A stretch of DNA of 30,760 bases. Origin: Chloromonas sp. AAM2. Its lineage: Eukaryota > Chlorophyta > Chlorophyceae > Chlamydomonadales > Chlamydomonadaceae. The translations under genes and the position numbers were made by a program. The notes beneath the pieces were generated by a model. It saw only the letters and a list, made by a program, of their open reading frames with translations. It searched no databases and had not been told where the DNA came from. Location: NCBI GenBank assembly GCA_004335635.1, contig QAXH01004264.1, positions 604-31,363 of the forward strand, read 5' to 3'. Positions 1-11,243 of the stretch are shown one piece after another (position 1 is the first letter of the stretch; each line of letters opens with the position of its first letter).

Positions 1-3
1 TGT

Positions 4-56
<53 letters not shown>

Positions 57-283
57 GTAGGTAGACCTTGCATGCACATCCGGATCCACCCCCACAAAAT
101 CAAGCTCATCCCACAGATATCATATCCCACTGGCATTATGCTACGCATGATGGACACAGCAGGACACCCAGTTTAGGCCTGTGCCAGCCCAGTGCTGTGT
201 GGCTGAAAACTGTTACTGTACACGTGTGGCCGCAATCACACGCACCAGTGGAAAAGTACCAAATGTTGCTGTGCTGATTGCAG
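1..283. other. 5' non-coding/unresolved flank of gene 1
   Basis: Begins with a CA microsatellite. No exon could be supported before the acceptor at 281-283. It may be an intron or 5' part of the membrane-protein gene whose exons begin at 284. Confidence 0.4.
6..53. repeat. (CA)n microsatellite
   Basis: About 23 uninterrupted CA dinucleotides at the left edge of the window. It lies upstream of the first recognisable exon. Confidence 0.95.
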
Positions 284-2486
284 CTTCCTGACACTCGCCG
301 AGTATGATAAAATCAACGGGCACCTCAACACTGCGGCTGGCCTGGGGCTGCAGGCCATAGCGGTAAGCGCTGCAGGAGCACACAGTCTTTGACTTCTGTG
401 TTCTTTGCTCTTTGCACCTTAAGTTGCCTTCTGCTGCTCAGGGTTGGTTGAGACGGTATCAAGCCTCGGCTCTTGCATGGCTTGCGAGCGTTCACGCTTG
501 GTGCATGTGGGACCCCTGATGTAATCAAATTCACCTGTATAAATGTTACAGTCTGACTGGTTTGTGTGTTGGCTCCTGGACGCAAACTCCTCAGCTGCTG
601 CAACTTCTGTTTCAATACTTTTGTTGCCAACAGGCTGCAAGCATTGTGCAAACATGCTAAAGTGTATGGTGAACTGATGTACAATACATGACAAGGACAC
701 CGGTGCGCGGTCGTTGGCCTTTGGTACACTTGAGCATTAGTCAGCTACAGAACCAAATCGCACTTGCAGTCTTGCTGGAGACGTCCAAGAACTTGTACTG
801 CTGTGGTTGACACTGCCTGCTTGCTGCAGGCCTTCCCGTTAGCCATCCTGGCATTGAACATTGCTGCGATTGCCTTGGCTTCTGCTATCTTGATTCTGCT
901 GGGAGGGATTTTCTTCATTGTTGGTACTTCCATAGGCGTTGCAGGTGAGCTTTAACATGCTGCTTGGAAACTTGTGCACAACATGGAACCGGTGTCTGCA
1001 CTCACACCTGCTTGTGGCCTTGCGTCTGATACTTGGCAGCAAACGCACTACCTCGAACTTGCTACTTCAACTCCTGAAGCTTACTTTTGTGGCCCTCTGC
1101 TTAGCCAGGACGCTAAGTGCTGAACACGTGCATCAAGTGTTGACCTCACTTATGCAGTCCTTCTTCAAGTATTGTGCCAGACGTATTCCACATCAGAAGT
1201 ATTTTGGCCATGCCTTTTCCTGACACGCAGCTGCAGCACCAGGTGTTGAAAACGCCCAACGAGCCCGGCGTGAGAGTGGCAGGTCCGCCCCTGGTGTGGC
1301 TGATGAGCAGGTGAGGGTGCTGCCTGTTTATGCTCAAAATTGCTACATCAGGGCAGCCGTCACCGAACACGGGAGGGGATGTGCACCGCCCTGACCTACC
1401 CCGAGCAAAGGAAGCAAAACAAGTGCCTGTGACCTCACCTCACCTCGCCCAAAATGACTGTGCAACGGCAGCTGCAAATGTGTGGGCCTCAGCAACAGCT
1501 TGTAAATTGATTGTCCATCGCTTTGGTTAGCCAGCCTTGTGTTTGCTATTTCCAACATCAACTAGGATCACTTCGACGGCTTCCCTGATGTAAAAAGCGA
1601 TATATCTATTTGTATCTTGCGTTTGTGACACCGAACTTTCACCAAGGTCAGCCGGGAGTTGCTGCACCAGCCGTGAGCTCACATTGACTGGTGCAGCCTG
1701 GCCTACACCTGCAATGCAAACAGCCTCGCATACTCGACCGGGCTTCACGTGCTGAATGGCTTTGCTCTGGCTGATCATATCTGCCTTCTGCACTTTGCCC
1801 ACAGTGGTTCAAGGACATTCAAGCCAAGTCATCTGCCCTGACAGAGTGAGTGAACAGGATTGATTGCATTGTTGCATGAAGGGCATGGGACCGGTTGTGT
1901 ACCGCCCTGCTGTAGCCTGAGCAGGGAAGGAGACGAAAGGCAGGAACAAAGGCAGAATTAGGCCCAAAGGCAGAAACGAACAAGACAGGAAGGAAGGCAA
2001 TCGGCTGCGAAAGCAGGAACAGAGCGAAGAAGACACATGCAAAGTGTGCTAGTCCAAACTTGTCAAGCAAGGTGTCCAGTGAGTGAGCAGGATGCAGTAG
2101 GTCAGGACGGTATACCTTTGAGCGGGCTTTTTTGCTCAGGGTAGGTCAGGACCATACACATCCCGCCCCATGTCCTTTAACGGCTTCCCTGATGTGGCAA
2201 ATCGATCAATCATTGCAGGGGGAGGAGGGCAACTTCTTAGGCATGCCTCTATGCACCAGACTGAGCAGCGTTGACACAGCATGCATCAGCTGCCGTGGGC
2301 ACGTTGCTACATACGTCCTGACAAACTGTATATGAGTCTTTGTCATTGTGTCGTGCTTGCAGGCCCGTGATGCGCTTTGCTTTCTCTAGCCAGCCGTTCA
2401 GTCTGCTGAATGCGGCAGATGGGGCGTTGGGTGTGACTGAGACTGGTCTCAACACGCTAGCTGATTTGACCCAGACTGTGAGCTAA
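284..2486 (+). CDS. unrecognised membrane protein, 3' part of gene (5 exons seen)
   Basis: Five exons join in phase with good GT..AG borders: 284-362, 830-944, 1231-1310, 1805-1845 and 2363-2486 (TAA). The visible C-terminal part is about 145 residues. It starts with a short amphipathic stretch (…LAEYDKINGHLNTAAG…). Next comes an uncharged hydrophobic run of roughly 35 residues encoded by 830-935, long enough for two membrane passes or a hairpin, ending in a Gly-rich turn (LLGGIFFIVGTSIG). A small polar Ala/Arg-rich linker follows, then a soluble tail ending TLADLTQTVS. I do not recognise the family. The upstream start is not resolved, so the product is partial. A single hydrophobic hairpin near the middle is also seen in lipid-droplet or thylakoid-associated proteins, but nothing here proves that. 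The exon chain is supported by phase agreement at all four junctions. Confidence 0.6.
434..495 (+). repeat. dispersed repeat copy, subfamily B
   Basis: Contains GCTCAGGGTTGGT, then GACGGTATC and CTCTTGCATGGCTTG. The same order of blocks recurs at 10934-10990 and, partly, at 9629-9675 and 10153-10187. It lies in an intron of gene 1. Confidence 0.6.
1345..1423 (-). repeat. dispersed repeat copy, subfamily A (reverse)
   Basis: On the minus strand it reads TTGCTCGGGGTAGGTCAGGG, then CGGTGCACATCCC, and about 20 bp later GACGGCTGCCCTGATGT. This is the same arrangement as the copies at 4407-4500 and 19828-19924. It lies in an intron of gene 1. Confidence 0.65.
1573..1598 (+). repeat. dispersed repeat fragment (3' block only)
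   Basis: CGACGGCTTCCCTGATGT matches the distal block of the subfamily A repeat; the proximal GCTCAGGGT block is missing. Intron of gene 1. Confidence 0.45.
1897..1926 (-). repeat. dispersed repeat fragment (reverse)
   Basis: On the minus strand it reads CCTGCTCAGGCTACAGCAGG followed by GCGGTACAC, a diverged version of the proximal block of the dispersed repeat. Intron of gene 1. Confidence 0.4.
2097..2195 (+). repeat. dispersed repeat, partial copy followed by a fuller copy
   Basis: A fragment (GTAGGTCAGGACGGTATACC) at about 2097-2116 is followed at 2131-2195 by TTTGCTCAGGGTAGGTCAGG and, at the distal end, AACGGCTTCCCTGATGT. It lies in the last intron of gene 1. Confidence 0.6.
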
Positions 2487-3132
2487 TGTGGTGTAGAGCA
2501 CTTCAGGTTCTGCCGGTGCTTCAGTGTGGCCTGCCCTTCATTGGTCCCTTCGTGTGAGCGATCCTTTCCATTTTGTCCCTAAGCCTGTCCTGCCCAACTC
2601 TCATCATCTGTGGCAGAGGATCTTCAGCACCCATGACGTCTGGCTGCATGCTTGATCGTGATCCTTCTACACTAGCAAAGCTGAATTATAATTGTTGTTA
2701 TTGTTGCTTGAAATGACTTGAATGCCAAGGGCTGGCTGGAGCAGGTGTGCATCAACAGTTTCACAAGGGATCGGAAGATGTATTTACACATCTTGACAAA
2801 TGTACAGACTTGTTTGCTGTGTGCGGTGAGGTGTGCGGGTCAGTAACGCTGCCGTTGCTGGGTGGGCAGCTGCACATTATCAGTGTGTCACTATCACCTA
2901 GGGTGGATCAAGTGGAAGGCAATTGTGCCTAAATGTCTGCCCTTGAGAGTGACCCAGGTTTGTAAGTCATTCCTCAACTTCCAACCGCTCTCGTAATTCG
3001 CGTGGTAATGATCTCATCAAAAGCACAGAAGCTTCTTCTCGTGTCCTAGCTCCCCACCTTGTAATCACTTGAAGTGAAGAAGCTGCACCAGAGACTGCAT
3101 CTGCAGGTGAACACAGACAATCTGTGGTCATA
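2487..3132. other. intergenic region between gene 1 and the lyase gene
   Basis: Holds the 3' UTR of gene 1 and the promoter/5' UTR of the sphingosine-1-phosphate lyase gene. A minus-strand open frame at 2967-3185 overlaps the lyase start and has no domain or splice support. I see no other gene. Confidence 0.6.
2961..2965 (+). terminator. candidate poly(A) signal TGTAA of gene 1
   Basis: TGTAA lies about 475 nt after the TAA at 2484-2486. A second TGTAA is at 3060-3064. TGTAA is the standard chlorophyte nuclear polyadenylation signal; which copy is used cannot be told from sequence. Confidence 0.35.
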
Positions 3133-6100
3133 ATGCAGGATGCGATCGCTTCACTCCGAAATGCAGTGGCACCGATACTCAACATCGCTCAGGAAAAGCT
3201 CCACCCCCTTTGGTTACAGGCCGAACCATGGGTTCACGCACAGATAACACAAGCCAATCAGTCCATCGCAAATTCCGGTCTGGAACCTTGGCAGGTAGCC
3301 ACGTTCAGCAGCCTCGCCACCTTGGGCCTCGTCCTAGTTACCCAGGTATTTTCAGCCAGATGGCGACTAATGCAAGAAGACGGGGGCTTGCGTCCTGCAT
3401 TCTTTGCTGTGCTGCGGAGCCTGCCATTCGTCCGGGGATTGGTTGCACGTGAGAAGGTGCGCGGTGACGTGTTGAAACTGGCATGGGGACACCAGGCCTT
3501 GAATGCTGTCCAATGACTAGACGATCCAGGCTAGCCTAGACATGTACGGATGCTGTACATGTCAGTAAATGCCGGTAGACAGGCCAGGCATGCCAGATGG
3601 AAGGTAGACAGTCAGGAAAGGTTTTTGCGCAAGCTGCCATTGTCAAGCGTTGTATTCTGCATGTGCGCATGAAGGCCAAGATACGCAACCAGCTAATGGC
3701 CAGCCGCCTGCTCGCCGAACACCCTCCCACAACACAACTGCCTGCACAAGGCAAGGCCCCAGCACAAGTTTTGGAGGAACTCTTCAGGCGACAGAAGACA
3801 GACATGAAGGTAGGATAGGCAGACAGCCCATTCGCAATGGTCAACAGCTCTTTACACAATGACGCACCACTTGAGGAGAGGACATCCCAGGAAATGGTGG
3901 GTAGACCGGCACGGCCAACCACACAGCACAAAGCTACAGAACTGCACAGCAACGTGGGCCTCATACGTCATGCAGCAAACATGCCGTTCCGCATGGCAAC
4001 AACAGTAGCAATCCAGGCGTTTGATTCGGTAACCTCCCAAGTCTTTCTTGGGCTATCAGCAAAGAATGCATCTTCTTTAGCACGTGCAACGATCAAAAGG
4101 ATTTTTGGTGAGAAGCGACACAGTTAGGCATGTGCGGGGAATTTTGTACGCGTGTGTCTGATGCTGATGGATTGCCCTGACAGTGTACTTCCTAGATATG
4201 TGTGGCAAGCGGCACACTTCCTCATGACTGTGAGCGCGACACAGTTAAGAGCCCTGTTCGTGTGTTTATATGGCTGATGGGCTGCCTTCACAGTGGTTTG
4301 ACTGAGTATGTGTGGCAAGCGACACAGCTGGACGTTGCTGGTGGCCTTCATAAGGCACCATACAGCAGTGCAAGTAGGGCGCAGTGCATTGTAGCACGGG
4401 CAACCTGCCTTGCCTGCTTTGTTCCCTGCATTCGTTTTGCTTTCTTGCTCAGGGTGGGCCAGGGCGGTGCCCATCCCTCTGACGGCTTCCCTGGTGTGTA
4501 CAGAGAGCTGAAGCTGAATACATATACATGTACGGGCAATGTGTGGGAAGCAAAAAAGTTGATCATTTGCTTATTGCTGATTGCGTTTCTAACGTAGTTT
4601 CTCAAGTATGCGTGTCAGGCGGCTTCTCCATGCAAGCGACAACATGTGCAACTTCTCCATGATTATGTGTGGGAAGCAATGCACTTGTGCATTTGTACAT
4701 GTGCGCCATATGTACCATGCATGATGTGTACTTTCTAGAAGATTTGTTGCTGGTGGCTTTTTCCCACAGGTGGCCGATGGAGCCTCCCGTTTGTCCGGCG
4801 CCGTCTACATGGGCTCCTCGGCCCACAGGCAGATGCTAAATGACGCCTTCTACATGTTCGCCATCACTAACCCTCTGCACGCAGACGTCTGGCCTTCGGT
4901 AAGTGGCCCTCGGAATTGCCATCGGCTTGGGTTCAATGACTGGTTGTGGCAGGAGAGCTTGACCCTGCTTTACCACTGATCAAGTGACTTGTAAGGTTCC
5001 ATTCATCTGCTGCTTTGCGGCACGCTTTGCGGCTTGTCTGGCTGTGTGCCTTCATGCCTGACAAACATTCACATAGTGTCTGTCAACATTCACACTAATC
5101 CCCGCGTTGCTATGGATTGCATAGTTGTAATGAGTGGTGAGGAACGAACCACATGCAGCAGTTTCTCACAAATTTATGGTGGTTGAAGGGTGTTCTGTTG
5201 TTACAGCAACTATCTGCATGCTCGCTGTGCTGTGTGAGCACTGCCTAGCTCCTGCCCACACCACCCTGGTTTGTTGCGTGTCGGGTGGTGGTCCATGTAG
5301 GCGTCCCTGCTTGTGTTTTGGTGGAATGCTTTGTGCTGCTGCTGTCGTGTTCTGCATGTGCTTTGAGCTCTGCTGCGCTGGTGTTTTCCTGTGGTCATCA
5401 GCGTGATTGTTTTCTTTCAACCCAGTGGCTGCTGCGACTAGGAGATTGATGTAACGGTCCACCTCCTTATCTGTGTCTGGGCCACTCGGTCTCCTTGCAG
5501 CCAATTGCATCCCAACTCACTGTAGTCACCCGACCATGTAGTGAGTGAGAAATCCTTTGTTGCTGGTTGTTGGTCCTCTGATGCTTAACATCTATCAATT
5601 CCCAGTCGTTGCTCTGCTATCATCTCCCTCCGATGCTTACTCCTCCGTTGTCCATACTAAGGCTACTATCAACCCTCCGTTGCGTACGGTTGGTCCTCTG
5701 TTGCCGGTACCAAGGGTAATAACTATCCTGCGTTGCCGGTTGCTTATCCTTTGTCGCCCCCAGGTGCGTCAGATGGAGGCGGAGGTTGTGTCCATGACTG
5801 CTAGCTTCCTGGGGGGTGGGCCGGGCACCGAGGTCTGTGGGGCCATGACCAGCGGTGCGTGTGTGAAGCACTCTGGTGACACCAAGGATGTCTGGCTTAC
5901 ATCAGGCTAAGTCTGGAGCACTGGTACCCATCACTGTATTGCCACGCAGCTCCATATTCGCATGTGATCACCCCGGTGTCGCCAGAGAGTTGAAGCCGAC
6001 ACCCCAGCGCTCCAGATGCATTCATGGGCGGTTGACAGAATTACACACAGCCTGTCAAGTGCTGAGCATGGGTACGCTCACACGCATCATCGTTGATGCC

Positions 6101-9100
6101 GTACGCATGTGCATACATGGCTGTCTGCATGTGTGTGTGCAGGCGGCAGCGAGTCCATCCTGTTGGCCATGAAGACGTCACGGGACTGGGCACGTGCAAG
6201 GTGCGCAGGGTAGGCCACATGGGAGCCATGTAGGCATCAGGTAGTGATTGCAGTACAGCTAGAGCACACACGTGATTGAGTGCCAATGGTTGTCACATGG
6301 CTGAGCTGATGCGGGAGAGCAGAATGGGCAGATTGGCTTGTTGTTCCTTGGCAGCGCATTGGACTAGCCGCACACTTGTGTTCCAGTCAATGACTGCTAA
6401 CTGAGACCATACATCCTCTCTGATTGACTGCTGTGACCGCACACCCTTTTGTGGTACTTGGCAGTTAGGCTGATCTCTGCAGCATCAACGCTTGATTGTC
6501 TCTGCATTGCCCACAACCCCGTCACGTGTGGCGGTGCTACCATAGTCACCTGCAAAGGCGACGAAGCTCTCATGATTTACATTGATGCACACATTCACAG
6601 GCATGCATGCCCGCTCGCCCACCGACTTACTGCTGCCCGCACTCACTCGCAGTGTGTTCACCCACCTGTTGGCATTGCCTTTCACCTGATGCAGGAGGGG
6701 CGTGCGCCAGCCTGAGATGATCATCGCTCGGTCCGCGCACGCGGCGTACATCAAAGCAGCAGAGTAGGTGGCTGATTCGCACGTGCATGGCCCTCATACT
6801 GAAAGACACTCTGCAAACTGGCAAAAAGATGTTTGCCAGTTCTGGGACAATTTGCAGAAATGTTTTTTTTTATGATTCTCTGGTGATACTCTATTTATGT
6901 CAAGAGCCTTCAAGAACCTTCAAGAGCCTATCGCAACATGCAAGCAACAAATCCAATAACCTGTGTCTACCGAGACACTGACTCAAACAAGCTGTGCTGG
7001 CTAGAAATGACCTGTGCTGGCTCACTTGAGGGTCATTGCCGGAGCAGATGTACGTGCGTTCAGCTTTGCAATCACTGACAGAAGCTGGCGAGTGCTGGTA
7101 GTTCACTCATCACTCTGGTGGCTTTCTTGACAGGTATTTCCGCATCAAGCTGGTAGTTTTACCTGTTGGGCCGGACCTGAGACTGTCAGGTATGGGTTAG
7201 ACGGCAGAACAGATCAAAACATGTAGCAGACACAGTGATTGGTTATTCAAGCACTTGGTTCCAAAGGATGCCCAGTTTAAGTTACGTTTTAGTTTTGCTC
7301 AGAGTTCTGTTCTATTTCTCAAGTGAGGCGGGCCTGCAGGCGAGGGGATTGGCACTGATCCTCGTCAATTACTATTGCAGCTTCTCGCTGCTTGTGATAC
7401 TTGATTGTGGAGTGCAGCATCCCCAGATACAGCCATGCTGGCATTCGACGCTTTCTAACCTGTTCCAGCTGTCCTTAAGGCCTATATGCAGTAGAAACTT
7501 GGCCAAGGCTGAGTAGCAGATTTCAGAGTGTGATCAGCAGCGCACAAGTGCTGTCGTTCTGCTTCCGGCAAGACTTGATAGAAGGATGCCCTTGCGTTGA
7601 GGCCTGCACCAGCTGCTGTGCTTACGATCCAGTCACCATCTGCAGCAGGAAGACGGAGTACAAGGTTGCCCAAGTGTGGAATCATCTCACTGTCTTTGTG
7701 TGCTTACACGTGTTATCAGCGGCTGCCTCCGTGTGCCTGCAGGCCGTGCTGTGCGTGCGGCCCTGACCCGCAACACTGCGGTGGTGGTGGCGTCCGCGCC
7801 CTGCTACCCACACGGGGTGGTGGATCACGTCGAGGACATTGCAAGGGTGGGTGCGACAGAGCCAGATACGATCACAGAGCTTACAGGCACAGCTGCTGAT
7901 GGTTACACTGAGTGGGCGGCAAAGGCACAAGCGGATGGATATCTCATCGGTGCACAGAGTATGCCACAGCTGCAAAGTCTTGAACCGGGCAGAGATGCGA
8001 CGTGAACACAGCTCCCGCACAACCCTAATTCAAACATCAAGAAAAGAGATAATGCCTTATCGCAGCTTAGGCACTAACATTGGGTAGACACTCCGGCACC
8101 AGGTTGAGTGGCAGTTGCCGTTTAATGCACAAAGCACCACACACTTTCCCACATGTTATAAGATTTGCACGGTCAACACGTGTAGCAAGAGCCAGTGACA
8201 TCTTGAGGTCCATGCTCACATCATGGATCTAACCATACACTGGATCTAACCATACACTGAGCTGTCACTGCACATGTGCGCCGCTGCAGGTGTGCCGCAA
8301 GGCAGGTGTCTGTCTGCATGTGGACGCCTGCCTGGGCGGCTTTGTGCTGGCGTTCGCTGCCAAGCTAGGCCGCCAGATCCCTCCCTTCGACTTCAGAGTC
8401 AAGGTGGGCTATCAATGCATTGAGTTCAGTCAGCAGGCTCCACGCATTCAAGACAAGTCAAAATACTGAGCAGGTACATGTGCAAGCACTACTACTACTA
8501 CAGACGTTGAGCAAAATCGTTTGTTTGCATCATTCCAATACAGTGAATGGCCTCTGAAATGAAGCAAGCCACATGTACTCAATCCCATGCCAGAACTCAC
8601 ACACTGGCATTCCTCCTCCTGCCCCGTACAGGGAGTGACGTCCCTGTCCATTGACACTCACAAGTTTGGTCTGGCCCACAAGGGCAGCAGTGTGGTGCTC
8701 TACGCTAACAGCGAGCTGAGAGCACACCAGGTGAGCAACAGGGCACACAAGCTAGACACCACAGTGCAGGGTCAGCCATGCGCAAGTCCAAACCGGCGGT
8801 TCTCAACGCCTTCAGGTTGATTACGTTTGATGTTCAAGACTTGAAGACCAGGAGATGACAGCCAGGCTGGTAGCGGAAGTGGGAGAGCTGACTTGAGCTG
8901 AATTTGGCCTCTTTACCGCTGGCCTGTTGCACACATCGCCAGCCGCCCAACCCGATGCAATGTAGGCAACCGCATGAACATGGGATGTCCATGTTATTCA
9001 TGTGCATGCTCACGTGCATGCATGCAGTTCACCAGCATCACCGACTGGTCTGGGGGTCTGTACATCAGCCCAACCATGGCAGGTGAGCGGGCATGAGGGA

Positions 9101-10907
9101 GTGGGCATGGACGGGCTCTGTACACCACAGGGTTGAGTGGCCATGGTGTGGGGTTCAGCAGAAGAGCTCTGGTCTGTTGAGAACAATTATGCGGATTGCT
9201 ATGGCATACTATAGTGCACTAATCTCATTCATGTTCTCAGAGCACATCAATGTGGCTTGCTGCGGCATGTGATGGGCCAGTCAGTGATGGCACGTGGAGC
9301 ATGTGTGTGACCCGCAGGCAGTCGTCCGGGTGGTCTCATCGCCACTGCCTGGGCCGCTCTGATATCACAGGGCGAGTCGGGCTACAGGGGGCTGGCCAGG
9401 CAGCTCATGGAGGCAGCGGACAGGTTCCAGGAGGGAATTAAACACATACCAGGTACGTATGTTACCATGCTCTCTGGCATTGCATGGTACAGCTCATGCA
9501 TGGTGCATGTGGGTCCTTTCTGTTACTCTGCCAGTGCGCTCCAATGTTCCAGGAGAAAATCAAGGGTGTGACCTGGCTCTCGTAGCTTCAGGTTGCTAGC
9601 CAATTGTTCAACATCCCAGCATTCAAGTACCGTATCCAGCCTTGTCTCTTGCATAGCTGGCCAGCGCTCACGCAGGCTAGGTGCCCTGGCTATAGCCCAT
9701 AAATGAACCTGTTGGGGTGGTGAGGATAGGAGCTAGCTGGGTGGCACCAGTCTGTGAGAGCAAATCTGAATGAATTAAGCACTTTCTATGTGGGTGTGGC
9801 AAGACTTCCTCATGCGCTGTGATTTCCATGAACGATGAGGGCAAGGCAAGTGTTGCAAGGCGCACCAGCATGAACTCTCATCCTGAAGAGTGTCGCTGGT
9901 GGTTGATTGTTTGCCTGCAGAGCTGCGGGTGCTGGGTCAGCCTGACATGTGCCTGGTGGCGTTCACCAACGATCCCAAGACAGCACCCAACCTCAACATG
10001 TACAAGGTATGTACAAAACGCATGCAGCCGTGTCACATGATCAACTTGGCCCATAACCAGTCCGTGCTTGTGATAGCAAGTCTGGGCATCACGGCTTATA
10101 CATGGAGAGGCTGTGCGCTGTGTATTAACGCTAGCAAGCTTGGCTGGAGGGGAGGCTGGATACCGTCCTACCCTGAGCAACACAAGGAAAGAGTGCAGGG
10201 AAAGAGGTCAAGTGCACCACACAGGCTTACTACAGTATCCTTGACATTTGAACAGTTAGTTGTGTGTGCAGGTCAAGGACCTGTTGGGACGCACGGGCTG
10301 GTCGTGCAACGCGCTGCAGACACCACCGGGTAAGTGCAGCCATCTCCTTGGCAGGCCATTCATGGGCCTGCCAGGGCTCCAGCATGTCACTGTCTCAGGC
10401 CTCGCCACATTTTTCTTTGTAGTTTCTGTGTGCACTGGCTGGGATAGGCGTTCTGGTCGTGTCCAAGCTAGGGCAATAAGGTCAACCTTCTCTGACTCTG
10501 CCTGGCCCGTACTTGTCCTTTGACTACTTTCCTGATGTAAGCAAAACACGTGTGCCCTTTCAGCAGCGTTACACTTCTTCGCTGCTTCTGTGTGCGCTGG
10601 CTGCGGCAGGCGCTCTAGTTGTGTCCCAGCTAGTGGCAACAACCGTCGCTTACCATGCCCATCTGTCTGGTCACCTCTGTCCGCAGCGCTGCACTTCTGC
10701 TTCACCCCTGCCCATGTGGGCGGTGAGGTGGACGTGGTGGGCCTACTTCTGGAGGACCTATCTCAGGCCTGCCGGAAGCTGATGCAGGACCCCGACTGTG
10801 TGCAGGGCGGCAGCGCTCCGCTGTATGGCGTGGCTAACGTGGTGCCGGATCGGCGCATGATAGGCGACTTCCTGGTCACTTACCAGGAGTGCCAGTTGGA
10901 TGTATAA
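3133..10907 (+). CDS. SPL/DPL1: sphingosine-1-phosphate lyase (15 exons, ~598 aa)
   Basis: PLP-dependent ER-membrane enzyme that cleaves phosphorylated sphingoid bases to a long-chain aldehyde and phosphoethanolamine, the exit step of sphingolipid breakdown. Exons: 3133-~3456, ~3612-3809, 4770-4898, 5764-5854, 6143-6200, 6695-6763, 7134-7189, 7743-7846, 8290-8403, 8632-8730, 9028-9082, 9318-9452, 9921-10006, 10272-10329, 10687-10907. A single membrane segment lies at residues ~54-73, as in the family. Signature blocks occur in family order: [64 protein letters not shown], then [15 protein letters not shown]. The PLP lysine is encoded at 8662-8664 (about residue 392); the usual THKYG is THKFG here. 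SRPGG and a C-terminal domain follow. Length agrees with known lyases (~570-600 aa). The exon 1/2 junction is ambiguous (donor 3449 or 3457; acceptor 3597, 3612 or 3616). All other junctions agree in phase. The start is the ATG at 3133, just before the N-terminal helix. Confidence 0.95.
4117..4340 (+). repeat. degenerate tandem repeat in lyase intron
   Basis: Units begin with GACACAGTTA/GACACAGCT at 4117, 4238 and 4321. The first two share a GATGG..TGCC..ACAGTG core and end in TATGTGTGGCAAGCG. Spacing is 121 and 83 bp, so the copies have diverged. It lies between lyase exons 2 and 3. Confidence 0.55.
4407..4500 (+). repeat. dispersed repeat copy, subfamily A (full)
   Basis: Reads TGCCTTGCCTGCTTTGT, then CTTGCTCAGGGTGGGCCAGG, then GCGGTGCCCATCCC, then GACGGCTTCCCTGGTGT. 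The copy at 19828-19924, in a different gene, has the same blocks in the same order and orientation. Lies in a lyase intron. Confidence 0.7.
5560..5760 (+). repeat. degenerate low-complexity repeats in lyase intron
   Basis: Blocks such as GTTGGTCCTCTG (5569 and 5689) and CCTCCGTTG/CCTGCGTTGCC recur through this pyrimidine-rich stretch, which runs up to the acceptor of exon 4 at 5763. Confidence 0.4.
6898..6930 (+). repeat. short tandem repeat (~11 bp)
   Basis: Three adjacent units of the form TCAAGAGCCT/TCAAGAACCT in a lyase intron. Confidence 0.6.
8223..8260 (+). repeat. tandem duplication of an 18-bp unit
   Basis: GGATCTAACCATACACT occurs twice back to back in the lyase intron just before exon 9. 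Confidence 0.75.
9629..9675 (+). repeat. dispersed repeat fragment, subfamily B
   Basis: Reads ACCGTATCCAGCCTTGTCTC, then TTGCATAGCTGGCCAGCG, corresponding to the distal blocks of the copies at 434 and 10934. Lyase intron. Confidence 0.45.
10153..10187 (-). repeat. dispersed repeat fragment, subfamily B (reverse)
   Basis: The minus strand reads TTGCTCAGGGTAGGACGGTA then TCCAGCCTCC. Lies in the lyase intron between 10007 and 10271. Confidence 0.5.
10391..10711 (+). repeat. imperfect triplication across intron 14 and the final lyase exon border
   Basis: A block at about 10425-10486 (TCTGTGTGCACTGGCTGGGA…) is repeated at about 10587-10648 (TCTGTGTGCGCTGGCTGCGG…), an offset of ~162 bp. The sequence just before the second copy (CAGCGTTACACTTCTTCGCT, 10564) resembles the true acceptor and first codons of the last exon (CAGCGCTGCACTTCTGCTTC, 10684). 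Confidence 0.55.
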
Positions 10908-10933
10908 GGGGGTGTGCCGCAACTCTGGTCATC

Positions 10934-10990
10934 GCTCAGGGTTGGTAAGGACGGTATCTAGCTACGTCTCTTGCATGGCTTGGTAGCGTT
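10934..10990 (+). repeat. dispersed repeat copy, subfamily B
   Basis: GCTCAGGGTTGGTAAGGACG then GTATCTAGC and CTCTTGCATGGCTTGG closely match the copy at 434-495. It starts ~27 nt after the lyase stop codon, so it would lie in its 3' UTR. Confidence 0.65.
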
Positions 10991-11238
10991 GAGGCAATGC
11001 TGACAGGCCAGATTGGAATGTGGCAGGCAGAGACATTCATTGTAGTGTAGGCGCAACAAGTCTTGATGTGCTGCCGACTAGAACACACAGCGCGCACAAG
11101 GTGGTGATTGGCTTCGTGCGATTCCAGATGCATTACAAGGCGTTTGATGCATGTGATTGAAAGATATGAGTAGGGGATGGCCAGGAGCTGAAGCGTAGTC
11201 ATCCACCTCCGCAGGTTGCAGCATGACTCAATGCAAAA

Positions 11239-11243
11239 TGTAA
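11239..11243 (+). terminator. candidate poly(A) signal TGTAA of the lyase gene
   Basis: First plus-strand TGTAA found after the lyase stop (about 330 nt downstream). Chlorophyte-type signal; position inferred. Confidence 0.45.

Noticed and set aside
10256..10705. 149-codon minus-strand open frame with internal repeats
   Set aside because: Antisense of the duplicated lyase intron; the apparent protein repeat is just the DNA duplication.
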